Assembly (NCBI RefSeq): GCF_007990525.1
Contig: NZ_AP019823.1
Location: forward strand, 806,001-870,000
Source of the DNA: Leptotrichia hofstadii
Lineage (GTDB): Bacteria > Fusobacteriota > Fusobacteriia > Fusobacteriales > Leptotrichiaceae
Direction of reading: 5' to 3'
DNA: 64,000 nucleotides
Below, one piece after another: positions 18,608 through 26,695 of this stretch. The position numbers were made by a program, and so were the translations under genes. Every line of letters begins with the position of its first letter. Within the stretch, counting starts at the first letter, position 1. The notes beneath the pieces are model-generated. The model worked only from the letters and a program-made list of their open reading frames with translations, was not told where the DNA came from and made no database searches.

Positions 18608-18664
18608 TAGAATCTAAGAAGTTCATATTAGCCCTTAATTTCCGCAAGTAGGGCTATTTTTTTT
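18608..18664 (+). ncRNA. putative antisense antitoxin RNA (par RNA II-like), about 57 nt
   Basis: Predicted transcript from about 18608 to the end of the T-run at 18664. It holds TCTAAGAAG, then a terminator hairpin TAGCCCT (18629-18635)/AGGGCTA (18650-18656) and eight T. It is perfectly antisense to the 3' end and stop codon of the 32-residue peptide gene on the other strand. Its first part is also repeated in the 5' leader of that gene, so it can pair at both ends. Size and layout match RNA II of the par/Fst systems; transcription is not demonstrated. Confidence 0.65.
18612..18650 (+). repeat. direct repeats DRa1 and DRb1 of the par-like locus
   Basis: ATCTAAGAAG at 18612-18621 and CCGCAAGTA at 18642-18650, inside the antisense RNA. 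Both recur at 18874-18883 and 18855-18863 in the leader of the peptide mRNA. Confidence 0.75.
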
Positions 18665-18733
18665 ACTATAAATTAAATAAACTAATAAAACAAAATTTAC
18701 AATTCCTAAAATAGCATTAAATTTTTCAATCAT
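18635..18733 (-). CDS. 32-residue hydrophobic peptide, putative Fst-like type I toxin
   Basis: The peptide is MIEKFNAILGIVNFVLLV, then YLIYSKKNSPTCGN: one membrane-spanning helix (about residues 6-22) followed by a charged, polar tail, as in Fst-type toxins that disturb the cytoplasmic membrane. ATG 18733 has an excellent site AGGGAAGT 7 bases upstream. The stop codon lies inside the loop of the hairpin that terminates the opposing RNA. The upstream leader of about 175 nt contains the direct repeats, a strong 12-bp hairpin and a segment that is perfectly complementary to the ribosome site. A consensus promoter exists at 18943-18915. Sequence identity with known Fst peptides is not evident to me; the call rests on size, topology and locus architecture. 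Confidence 0.65.
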   Translation of the reverse strand: MIEKFNAILGIVNFVLLVYLIYSKKNSPTCGN

Positions 18734-18738
18734 TTTTA

Positions 18739-18790
18739 TCACTTCCCTTTTATTATATAAAACATAGAGAGGGAAGTGAAAAGCCCTCTC
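18739..18790 (-). promoter_or_regulatory. Shine-Dalgarno-sequestering switch in the toxin leader
   Basis: On the minus strand TCACTTCCCT (18779-18770) is perfectly complementary to AGGGAAGTGA (18748-18739), which is the ribosome site. The same segment can instead form GAGAGGG/CCCTCTC (18790-18784 with 18773-18767). The two forms exclude each other, as in regulated type I toxin mRNAs. Confidence 0.65.
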
Positions 18791-18791
18791 C

Positions 18792-18832
18792 ATTGATTAT
18801 TTTGAGTTTCTTTTGTTAATAAAATAATCAAT
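18792..18832 (-). promoter_or_regulatory. 12-bp hairpin in the toxin leader
   Basis: ATTGATTATTTT (18792-18803) and AAAATAATCAAT (18821-18832) form a perfect stem with a 17-base loop, midway between the direct repeats and the anti-Shine-Dalgarno segment. Confidence 0.7.
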
Positions 18833-18854
18833 AGTTACGATGATTGGCATATTC

Positions 18855-18883
18855 CCGCAAGTAACTGAACTATATCTAAGAAG
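18855..18883 (-). repeat. direct repeats DRb2 and DRa2 at the 5' end of the toxin mRNA
   Basis: CCGCAAGTA (18855-18863) and ATCTAAGAAG (18874-18883) repeat the antisense RNA segments. Their complement is carried near the 5' end of the toxin transcript, so the short RNA can pair there. Confidence 0.75.
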
Positions 18884-18914
18884 TCTATATAATCACCTGC
18901 TCTCTACGAGTTAT

Positions 18915-18943
18915 ATAATATTATATCTTTTTATAATTGTCAA
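18915..18943 (-). promoter_or_regulatory. promoter of the putative toxin gene
   Basis: Minus strand TTGACA (18943-18938), a 17-base spacer and TATTAT (18920-18915). Transcription would start near 18908, giving a leader of about 175 nt. Confidence 0.75.
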
Positions 18944-18950
18944 TATTTTT

Positions 18951-19249
18951 AACAGCAATTCGTCTTTTTCATTTTAAAAAAAAACTATCTTTACAAGTAT
19001 AAATATGAGACTTAATCTTCAATTTTGGAAGAATACAAAATAACGGAGAATTAAATTATATTAAAGATAACAGGCAAAATAGAGATGAAATTCTATAACA
19101 ATTAATTTGGTAGTTTTGTGAATCTAATTTTTAAGTATCCATACAAGATTTTCATAATAGAGTTATTTAATAGCTAATTCATAATCATTAAATTATTTTT
19201 TAGATATTTTGATTAATAAATATTTTTTCATATTATTATGTTTTTTCTT
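18951..19249. other. AT-rich intergenic stretch with no recognised feature
   Basis: Between the toxin promoter and the structured repeat I see no open frame with a ribosome site and no stable hairpin. Confidence 0.4.
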
Positions 19250-19375
19250 TTTATTTCCGTAGGATTGCTCATTGCCGCAAATCCTACAACCTATGGCTAG
19301 TCTACGACATTTTTCTGCACTGACAAAAAACTCGCTATGCTCAGACAGTTTTGTCAGCACAGAAAAATGCTCCGA
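19250..19375 (+). repeat. structured dispersed repeat, copy 3 (hairpin part only)
   Basis: It shares 'GATTGCTCATTGCCGCAAAT' and 'AACCTATGGCTAG' with the long repeats at 6835-7502 and 24462-25020. Hairpin A is GTAGGATTGC (19259-19268) with GCAAATCCTAC (19277-19287, one bulged A). Hairpin B is CATTTTTCTG (19308-19317) with CAGAAAAATG (19360-19369), an internal CA/CA loop, then CTGACAAAA (19320-19328) with TTTTGTCAG (19349-19357). The stem sequences differ from copy 2 but the pairing plan is the same. The outer 400-500 bases of the long copies are absent here. Confidence 0.8.
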
Positions 19376-19486
19376 CAGGTTATTTATACTAGGCTTTATT
19401 TGAAGAAAATTATATTTTAATTATTTGAAATTATTAGATTTATACCCCTTATCAGAAAAGTTTGTAATAAATCCGATATTTAAACC

Positions 19487-19532
19487 AAAAAAGACAGGAA
19501 CACATTCCCCTCATCTAGAAAGCCCCCTGTCC
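19487..19532 (-). terminator. terminator of the small lipoprotein gene
   Basis: Minus strand GGACAGG and CCTGTC form the stem and a six-T run follows. The same element with similar flanks occurs after the paralogue at 37189-37232. Confidence 0.8.
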
Positions 19533-19585
19533 TTCAAATTCATTGTTTTTAAATCGCCGTTATTCATTTCATCTGTTCCGTATAG

Positions 19586-19765
19586 CTAGTATGTTCTGTT
19601 TCCGTATCTATCCTTGCAGTAATACTCACCATTAGCCCTCCTATAACATGTTTCTCCTCTTTCAGCAGCTCTCCGATCTGCATTTCTCCAAATGTCTATA
19701 TCCTCTGCAGTACATCCCATAATTGCCATAGTAAAAATAATCATCAGTAAAATTTTCTTAAACAT
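19586..19765 (-). CDS. 59-residue lipoprotein with a Cys-x9-Cys motif (copy A)
   Basis: ATG 19765 is preceded by AAGGAG. The peptide starts MFKKILLMIIFTMAIMGC: a lipoprotein signal with a lipobox-like 'IMGC', so Cys18 would be lipidated. The mature part is short and basic and ends 'CYRRANGEYYCKDRYGN', with two cysteines 10 residues apart that could form a disulfide. A close paralogue lies at 36953-37132 with the same length, the same start and end, and a related 3' untranslated region and terminator. I recognise no family; it could be a small envelope lipoprotein or a lysis-type peptide. Two retained copies in one window argue that it is a real gene. Confidence 0.75.
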   Translation of the reverse strand: MFKKILLMIIFTMAIMGCTAEDIDIWRNADRRAAERGETCYRRANGEYYCKDRYGNRTY

Positions 19766-19957
19766 CGCATATCATCTCCTTCTGTTTTAAATATCCATGT
19801 CAAATTATCATTTCATTTTATGTATTAACTGCTTATGTTTTTATATTTTTATTGTACAATATTTTATGTTGGAATACAAGGTGTTTCTGTATTTCTTCAA
19901 TTTGTTATTTTCAAAATTTTATTTATATTGAAAACGGAATTGATTTTGTATTATTTT

Positions 19958-22900
19958 CTAAAATAATGTCTGTTGATTTGTTGCTGACAAATCCTTCAAA
20001 CATCCATATTCTTTCATCAGTTCCACAATCGTCTTATTCAATTTTGTACGTTTTACTAAATCCTCGATTGATAAAAAGTCAACTTTTCGTTCAGAAACAA
20101 TATTTTCAGCAACAGCTTCTCCCAGTCCATCCATTGCGATTAATGGCATTCTGATTTTACCATCCTGTATTGTGAAAAGTTTTGCTTCTGATTTATAGAT
20201 GTCAATTTGTTCCAGTTCGATTTTACGGTAGTGCATTTCAATCAAAATTTCGTATAGAAATAATTCTTGCTTTTCTTTAGCGTTTAAGTTTCCTTTTCTG
20301 TCCATTTCCATTTTTGCCCTTTTCAATTCTTCTACTGGTCTGAACATTGCTGTCATTTTAAAATCTCCAACTTTTCTATTTAGGAAAGCTGTGTAAAATT
20401 CGATTGGATAATGCACTTTAAAATAGGCGATTCTTACTGCCATCATTACATAAGCCACCGCATGCCCTTTTGGGAACATATATTTTATTTTTTCGCATGA
20501 ATCAATATACCATTGCTCTACACCGTGTTCTTTCATTGTTTTAGAATATTCCTGCCACTTTTCACGATTTTTCGTAGGCTGTCCTTTTCTTACAAATTCC
20601 ATTATGGAAAAGGCTAATGATTTATCAAGTCCATCGTCAATCAGCTTATTCATAATGTCATCCCGCACCGTGATAATCTGACTCAAGGTTGCAATTCCAC
20701 TTCTTACGTAATCCTGTGCATTATTCAGCCAAACGTCCGTTCCGTGTGAAAGTCCAGAAATTCTGACTAATTCTGCAAAAGTTTTTGGACGTGTGTCAAC
20801 TAACATCTGTTTTACGAAAGATGTTCCAAATTCAGGTATTCCTGATGTACCTGTCGGAGAGCCGATTTCATCTGGAGTTACACCAAGTGCTTCTGTCCCG
20901 CTGAATAAACTCATTACTTCCTTATCATCAAGTGGAATCGTATAAATATCAACACCTGTCAAATCCTGTAAAATTCTAAGCGTTGTCGGATCATCGTGTC
21001 CCAGTATATCGAGTTTTACAAGCTGTTCGTCCATTACGTGATAATCAAAATGGGTTGTCTTGGAAGCTGATTTCATATCGTTTGCTGGACGCTGGATTGG
21101 ACAAAAATCGTAAATTGACTTGTCCTTTGGAACGACTATCATTCCTCCGGGATGCTGTCCAGTTGTTTTTCTAGCCCCTTCACAGCCTTTTGCGATTCTC
21201 ATAATTTCTGCTTTTCTTTCCTTTATTTCAGGCGTTCCTTCCACTTCTTCAAGATACTTTTTCACATACCCAAAAGCATTCTTTTCAGCAAGCGTAGAAA
21301 TCGTTCCAGCACGAAAGACATTGTCACTTCCAAACAGCTCTTCTGTATATTTATGAATCTCCCCTTGATATTCTCCAGAAAAGTTCAAGTCAATATCTGG
21401 CACTTTATCCCCATTAAATCCCATAAACACTTCAAATGGGATAGCATGTCCATCTTTTATATATTTTGTACCACATTCTGGACAAGTTTTGTCAGGATAG
21501 TCAACTCCACTTCCTTCTTCATTCATAAATTCCGTATGCTTACATTTAGGACATCTGTAGTGCGGATAAAGTCCGTTCACTTCGGTAATTCCCATAAGAT
21601 AGGCAACTATTGAAGATCCAACCGAACCACGTGAACCTACAAGATAACCTGCATCTACCGATTTATGCACAAGTTTCTGTGCAATCAGATAAAGCACCGC
21701 AAATCCATTTTGAATAATCGAATTAAGCTCCTTTTCCACTCTTTCCTTCAGGTTTTCATCAATATTTTCCCCATAAAGTTCCTCAAGTTTCTTGTAAGTC
21801 ATTTCCCTTACTTCATCTTCTGCCCCATCAATTTTCGGCGGATAGAATCCAGTTGGGATTGGACGCACCTGTTCTATCATATCGCTAATTTTATGGGTAT
21901 TTTCCACAACGACTTCCTGAGACGCTTCTTCTCCCAGATAATTAAACGACTCCAACATTTCTTCGGTAGTTTTAAAATACAATTTTCTATCAAAAAACTC
22001 GTATCCTCTCACACCTTCTGAAGTTTCAGTTTTCCACATCGTTCCACTTCCCAAAAGAAGAACATTCCTGTTAATTGCTTCACGCTCTTCAAGATAATGT
22101 GTATCCCCTGTGGCAACTACAATTTTATTCTGACTTTTTCCAAGTTCATAAAAATACTTGTTCATTTCCTTTATTATATCGTAACTTTCAATTTCCTTGC
22201 TCGTTCTTTCCACCATGTCAGCATAGTTTGTATGTGGATGAATCTCGATATAATCATAAAATCTCGCTTTTTCCTCAATGTCGTCTTTTTCTGCCCCACG
22301 TAAATATAGATTTACAAGTTCTCCCTTATTTCTTTCAGAAGCCGAAGCCGAACTTGCAATTAACAGATTTTCCCTCATGCTGTTTAACAAAGTTTTTGGT
22401 ATTCTAGGTCTTCTCATTCCAAAAAATTCTATGTTGGAACGTGATACAAGCTCGTACAGGTCACGAAGCCCAGCCTGATTTTTTACCAAAATCATCGTGT
22501 TCAATGTCTCAGAATTTTGAATGTTCGGCTGTAAATCCGTATTAATTTCAATCAGTTTTAAAATCCCTTTACTTAAAATCATATTTAAAAATTTCTGAAA
22601 AACTTCTGCAGTAGCCTTCGCATCATCAACAGCCCTATGGTGAGTTTCAAGCGTAATCCCAAAATATTTTACCAAATTAGCAAGCCCATATCCTCTCGAA
22701 TCAGGAAGCAATGTCCTAGCCAAAGGCAATGTATCAATCACGCTTGGAGAATACTCAAGTCCTTGCTCTATAGTTTTTTGCTTGATAAATCCCACGTCAA
22801 ATTTCGCATTGTGGGCAACTACCGTTGTATCGGTACAAAATTCTAGAAATCTTGGAAGTACAGTTTCTATTTTTTCAGCATTTGCAACCATTTCATCAGT

Positions 22901-24355
22901 AATTGTTGTAAGTTCTGTTATTTTTGGCGGAATTGGAATTTCAGGATTTACAAATTCAGAAAATTCTCCAATAATCTCTCTTCCACGCATTTTCACAGCC
23001 CCAATTTCAATTATCTTGTCATTAAACGGATCAAATCCTGTCGTTTCAATATCGAACACAACATAAATTTCATCTTCAATCATCTTGTCCTTAGGATTGG
23101 TAATCAAGTCCTGCTCGTCATCAACTACATACGCTTCCATCCCAAAAATAACTTTAAAATCCTCATTTGCCTCCTTAAACGCAAACGGAAATGAATGCAC
23201 TACTCCGTAATCTGTCACAGCAATCCCGCTATGCCCAAATTCTTTAGCCCTTTTCGCATAATCCTTGATTGACATAACTCCGCTCATTTCACTCATATTC
23301 GTATGTGCATGAAGTTCTATTCTTTTTTTGGGAGCATTGTCCTTTTTTTTCACATCTTTAGATTCTATAGCTTCCACTCTTTGCGTTCTCACATACTTTT
23401 CACCACTATACATATCCGCCTCAAAACTTCCAGTAACCTTTACCCACTCCCCAAGTTTTACCTGAATATCCTCATTTGTGTTAAAAAATATTCTACAACT
23501 AACAGAATCTGTATAATCTGTAATCATAAAATCACACATTAACTTCCCATTCTTAGTTTCCTTCATATCTACATTAAAAATTTTTCCTTCTAGTGCTACA
23601 TCATCACCATTGTTCAAAATATCAAGTGTAGAAAATGGCATTGCATCTATATCAGGAATTTTTTTCCATTTGTAATTACCTTTATTGTTACCTCCATTAG
23701 CATTCCCACCATTTGAATAACCGTTTCCGTTATTTCCATTATTAAAATTTCCGTTCCCTCCATAATTACCGCCATTACCATTACTTGCACTGGAATTTTC
23801 ATACTTTGGAAGCTCGCTTGCCTTTACCGAATTTAACTCATTTTGAGCCTTAATTTTAGCCTTCACTTCCTCAAAATCCCCATTTACAAACTCAATTTTT
23901 ATCGAATTGTCCATACATTCATAAATTTTTCTTGTAAGTTCTTCCTTTGCCTCAGTTCTTTTGGCCTCTTCTATCAAATGGTGCGACGGTAATTTTATAA
24001 ACACCGTATTTTCAAGACTTTCCACTTCATAACTTGCAAAAATATACTGATATCTCTTACTCTCATGTTTATAATTCTCAATTGCAAATTTTACAAACCC
24101 AACAACATCCTTCTGTATCAGCTCAGGATTAACATCCATCTTAATCTTCAATTTCAACCCATTCTCAAAACTCTTATAAAGCAGCTGCCTCAAGTCCTGT
24201 ATCTCACTATGTGCAACCAGACTGCTTACCTTTATAAATATCTCCATCTCTTTTTTCCTAGAAAACAGATTAACATACTCAATCTCAAAATTTCTAATCC
24301 CATATTTCCTAAAGAAATCCTCCGATGGCTTAACCTTCAAATACTTCGTACTCAT
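19958..24355 (-). CDS. polC: DNA polymerase III subunit alpha, PolC type
   Basis: Replicative polymerase with built-in proofreading exonuclease, 1465 residues. Order: N-terminal domain (1-180), a Gly/Asn-rich linker (about 188-228), an OB fold, an N-terminal PHP part starting at 'RIELHAHTNMSEMSG', an inserted DnaQ-like exonuclease ('VVFDIETTGFDPFNDKIIEIGAVK', later 'VAHNAKFDVGF' and 'HRAVDDAKATAEVF'), the second PHP part, then palm, fingers and thumb ('PDIDLNFSG', 'CPKCKHTEF' with 'CPEC' zinc ligands). It ends in 'NQQTLF', a beta-clamp-binding motif. All features are as in Firmicutes and Fusobacteria PolC. The Asn/Gly linker is unusually long. It is not obviously in an operon with its neighbours. 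Confidence 0.96.
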   Translation of the reverse strand: MSTKYLKVKPSEDFFRKYGIRNFEIEYVNLFSRKKEMEIFIKVSSLVAHSEIQDLRQLLYKSFENGLKLKIKMDVNPELIQKDVVGFVKFAIENYKHESKRYQYIFASYEVESLENTVFIKLPSHHLIEEAKRTEAKEELTRKIYECMDNSIKIEFVNGDFEEVKAKIKAQNELNSVKASELPKYENSSASNGNGGNYGGNGNFNNGNNGNGYSNGGNANGGNNKGNYKWKKIPDIDAMPFSTLDILNNGDDVALEGKIFNVDMKETKNGKLMCDFMITDYTDSVSCRIFFNTNEDIQVKLGEWVKVTGSFEADMYSGEKYVRTQRVEAIESKDVKKKDNAPKKRIELHAHTNMSEMSGVMSIKDYAKRAKEFGHSGIAVTDYGVVHSFPFAFKEANEDFKVIFGMEAYVVDDEQDLITNPKDKMIEDEIYVVFDIETTGFDPFNDKIIEIGAVKMRGREIIGEFSEFVNPEIPIPPKITELTTITDEMVANAEKIETVLPRFLEFCTDTTVVAHNAKFDVGFIKQKTIEQGLEYSPSVIDTLPLARTLLPDSRGYGLANLVKYFGITLETHHRAVDDAKATAEVFQKFLNMILSKGILKLIEINTDLQPNIQNSETLNTMILVKNQAGLRDLYELVSRSNIEFFGMRRPRIPKTLLNSMRENLLIASSASASERNKGELVNLYLRGAEKDDIEEKARFYDYIEIHPHTNYADMVERTSKEIESYDIIKEMNKYFYELGKSQNKIVVATGDTHYLEEREAINRNVLLLGSGTMWKTETSEGVRGYEFFDRKLYFKTTEEMLESFNYLGEEASQEVVVENTHKISDMIEQVRPIPTGFYPPKIDGAEDEVREMTYKKLEELYGENIDENLKERVEKELNSIIQNGFAVLYLIAQKLVHKSVDAGYLVGSRGSVGSSIVAYLMGITEVNGLYPHYRCPKCKHTEFMNEEGSGVDYPDKTCPECGTKYIKDGHAIPFEVFMGFNGDKVPDIDLNFSGEYQGEIHKYTEELFGSDNVFRAGTISTLAEKNAFGYVKKYLEEVEGTPEIKERKAEIMRIAKGCEGARKTTGQHPGGMIVVPKDKSIYDFCPIQRPANDMKSASKTTHFDYHVMDEQLVKLDILGHDDPTTLRILQDLTGVDIYTIPLDDKEVMSLFSGTEALGVTPDEIGSPTGTSGIPEFGTSFVKQMLVDTRPKTFAELVRISGLSHGTDVWLNNAQDYVRSGIATLSQIITVRDDIMNKLIDDGLDKSLAFSIMEFVRKGQPTKNREKWQEYSKTMKEHGVEQWYIDSCEKIKYMFPKGHAVAYVMMAVRIAYFKVHYPIEFYTAFLNRKVGDFKMTAMFRPVEELKRAKMEMDRKGNLNAKEKQELFLYEILIEMHYRKIELEQIDIYKSEAKLFTIQDGKIRMPLIAMDGLGEAVAENIVSERKVDFLSIEDLVKRTKLNKTIVELMKEYGCLKDLSATNQQTLF

Positions 24356-24461
24356 TTTTCTGTTTATCCCCCTAACTTATTTTTTTATCTTTATCTTAAT
24401 TCTAGTTATTAAATCTTTTCCTTAAATTCTTCAATTAAGTTAATTTCTAAATTTTTTATAT

Positions 24462-25020
24462 TTTTTGTTAATAACAGTTTTTACTATTTTTATTTGTTCC
24501 TTCTCTTTATATTTTCGCAGGATTGCTCATTGCCGCAAATCCTGCAACCTATGGCTAGACTACGACTTTTATTTGCCCAACTACGAAACTCCTCCTTCCA
24601 GTCGTCAAACAGTCGTAGTTGAACAAATAAAAGCTCCGTCGATTTATTAAAATTAAAAAAGTTTATTTTTGTTATAATCCAAGCCTTTTTAATAAAATTA
24701 CCTGTTATAATTAAACTAAAAAGTGTCGTGATTTTTTTGGAATGAAATTGACTGTCTGAGCTTTTTCAAAACTTTTAAGTTATAATCAGTTTAAGAGTTA
24801 ATAATAACTTTGATTAAAAAGCGAGTTTCAATTTCATTTCAAAAAAATGCTTAGACGAGCCAGGGATGCAAGGGAAATGGCGACTGATTTCCCTTGCTTT
24901 CAAAAGATAAAAAAACATAAAAATAAAAAGAAAAAACCTTTATTAACCAAAAAAATTTAAAAAATAACTTAATTTAATAAATTAACTTAATTGATGATTA
25001 CTAAAGAATAGATTTTAAAT
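24462..25020 (+). repeat. long dispersed repeat, copy 2
   Basis: Reverse-complement partner of 6835-7502. Hairpin A is GCAGGATTGC (24517-24526) with GCAAATCCTGC (24535-24545). Hairpin B is CTTTTATTTG (24566-24575) with CAAATAAAAG (24624-24633), an internal CC/AA loop, then CAACTACGA (24578-24586) with TCGTAGTTG (24613-24621). The following part, through 'ATTGACTGTCTGAGC' and 'CTTAGACGAGCCAGGGAT', matches copy 1 without that copy's two inserts. It fills the gap between the start of polC and the terminator of the FadL-type gene. Nothing in it looks coding. Confidence 0.85.
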
Positions 25021-25032
25021 AAATTATACAAT

Positions 25033-25080
25033 AAAAAAACTTTAAAAACAAATTTTTTTAGTCTGTTCTTAAAGTTTTTG
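25033..25080 (-). terminator. terminator of the FadL-type porin gene
   Basis: Minus strand AAAAACTTTAA pairs with TTAAAGTTTTT across a loop, ending in a T-run, 7 to 50 bases after the stop codon. Confidence 0.75.
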
Positions 25081-25086
25081 CAATAA

Positions 25087-26379
25087 TTAGAATTTATGTG
25101 TGTAACCAACTGTGAATACGTTTATATTTTTGTCGTATTTTACTTTTGATTTATCAATGTAGATTCCTGGAAGTGATGTTTGTTCACGTTTTCCGTTGGC
25201 GGCGTTGTAGTTTACATGGGCGATTCCAAATTTCCACTCTGAGGATTCTGTAGGCTTGTATGTCAGTCCTGTTGCGTAAATTTGTGAATTTATCGCGTAT
25301 TCCACATCAGAGAATGATTCTTTTTTGGCTCCTGTATTTGCGTAATTGAATCCAGCGTGCCAAGTGAATTTGTCATTTATTCTGTAATCTGCTCCGAAGT
25401 TTATTTCATATCCGTCGTTATACTTGAATCTGTCTATTTTTGCAGCTTTGTTGAAGTAATGTGTATATCCGCTGGAAAGTGTCCATTTGTTTATATCCTT
25501 TGATACTCCTAGAGCCAGAACTCCTGGCAAGTCACGTCTTGAGTGTACGCCGTCTGCGTATTCAGGATAGAAGAATGAAATTCCAAGAGGGCGTCCCGCA
25601 AGTAGCATTTTATCATCTTCCTGCGCTTTTGACTTAAATTTCAGCTTCACTGGAGTTTCGTATCTCAAGGCAAAGTTTAATGTGTCAGTGGGCTTATAGT
25701 CAAAGCCTATAATTCCTCCAACACCTTTTGCATTACGTTTTGAATTCATTGATAAATAGTTCCTGCTAAGTCCGATTGCGGCTCCTACACGGTCATTGTA
25801 GTCATATTGAGCTTCTCCGTCAAGTTTTCTGTGAGCGTAAACATATTTTAATCCTCCTGACATAGAGAAATTGTCATTAATTTTATATGCCCCTCCAAGC
25901 ATTAGCTGATAGTAACGGTTTTGTCCAGTAAAACGGTTTTTTACAACTTTTGCTCCAAGTCTTCCGCCTGTCAGGTTGTTGAAAGTTTCCCCTGCAAGCT
26001 CGATTCCTGCGACACCCTCATTATAACGCAGAGTCGCTCCGCCTGCAATAACGCTTAAATTTCCAAAAAGTGAATAGTTATTCTTTTTATACAGAAGGTT
26101 AAATGAAGGGGCTCCTGCATATCTGTGGGATTTCAGTTTTTTTCCATTTAATGTCATCGACTCTTCGACCATTGAGTTCTGCATGTTTGCGTTGATATAG
26201 GTTCCGTCGTCTAAAAATGCAGTTCCGGCAGGATTATAGAATACTCCTTCCACAGTAATTTTACCAGTTTGAGACGGATTTTGAAAGTATGAGGCAGAAT
26301 TGTTTGACAGATAGTCAATGCTTGCCGCATTTGCAAAAACTGCTGTTAAAATTGATATAATTGCTATTTTTAATTTCAT
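25087..26379 (-). CDS. outer membrane transport protein, OmpP1/FadL/TodX family
   Basis: 430 residues: a signal peptide ('IAIISILTAVFANAA'), then the FadL-type N-terminal plug with 'GVFYNPAGTAFLDDGTYINAN', and about 14 amphipathic strands ending in the aromatic C-terminal 'GYTHKF' recognised by BamA. The family forms barrels that let hydrophobic molecules such as fatty acids cross the outer membrane by a lateral opening. The gene is monocistronic. Its promoter (26486-26458) contains an 18-bp palindrome between -35 and -10, so repression by a dimeric regulator is likely. The ligand cannot be read from sequence. Confidence 0.9.
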   Translation of the reverse strand: MKLKIAIISILTAVFANAASIDYLSNNSASYFQNPSQTGKITVEGVFYNPAGTAFLDDGTYINANMQNSMVEESMTLNGKKLKSHRYAGAPSFNLLYKKNNYSLFGNLSVIAGGATLRYNEGVAGIELAGETFNNLTGGRLGAKVVKNRFTGQNRYYQLMLGGAYKINDNFSMSGGLKYVYAHRKLDGEAQYDYNDRVGAAIGLSRNYLSMNSKRNAKGVGGIIGFDYKPTDTLNFALRYETPVKLKFKSKAQEDDKMLLAGRPLGISFFYPEYADGVHSRRDLPGVLALGVSKDINKWTLSSGYTHYFNKAAKIDRFKYNDGYEINFGADYRINDKFTWHAGFNYANTGAKKESFSDVEYAINSQIYATGLTYKPTESSEWKFGIAHVNYNAANGKREQTSLPGIYIDKSKVKYDKNINVFTVGYTHKF

Positions 26380-26457
26380 AAGAATTCTCCTTGTCTTGAT
26401 TACATAGATGAGTTTGTTTTAAAAATGTTACCATAATTAAAATCTAATATATAACAT

Positions 26458-26486
26458 AATATAACATGCGTTATATGAAAAGTCAA
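26458..26486 (-). promoter_or_regulatory. fadL-type promoter with palindromic operator
   Basis: Minus strand TTGACT (26486-26481), a 17-base spacer and TATATT (26463-26458). The dyad ATATAAC-ATGC-GTTATAT (26459-26476) covers the spacer and -10, so a bound protein would block RNA polymerase. A half-site-like ATATAACAT recurs at 26449-26457. Confidence 0.7.
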
Positions 26487-26695
26487 TAAAATTATTTTGG
26501 CTGTAAAACTATCTTTAAATATATTCTGAATGAAAAAAACTTATATAATAATAGATTTTTATGTAAATTTGTGATAAAATAAAAAGGATATTTCTTTTTA
26601 ATTGTAAAAAATTAAAAAAAGATAAAATGAAAAATTAGGACAATGAAAATAATTATCCTTTTCAAAAAAACAGAAGAGGAGGTAAAAAACGTGAG

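Noticed and set aside
19250-19375. CRISPR-like array
   Set aside because: Only one copy of each hairpin is present; there are no regularly spaced identical repeats with unique spacers and no cas genes.
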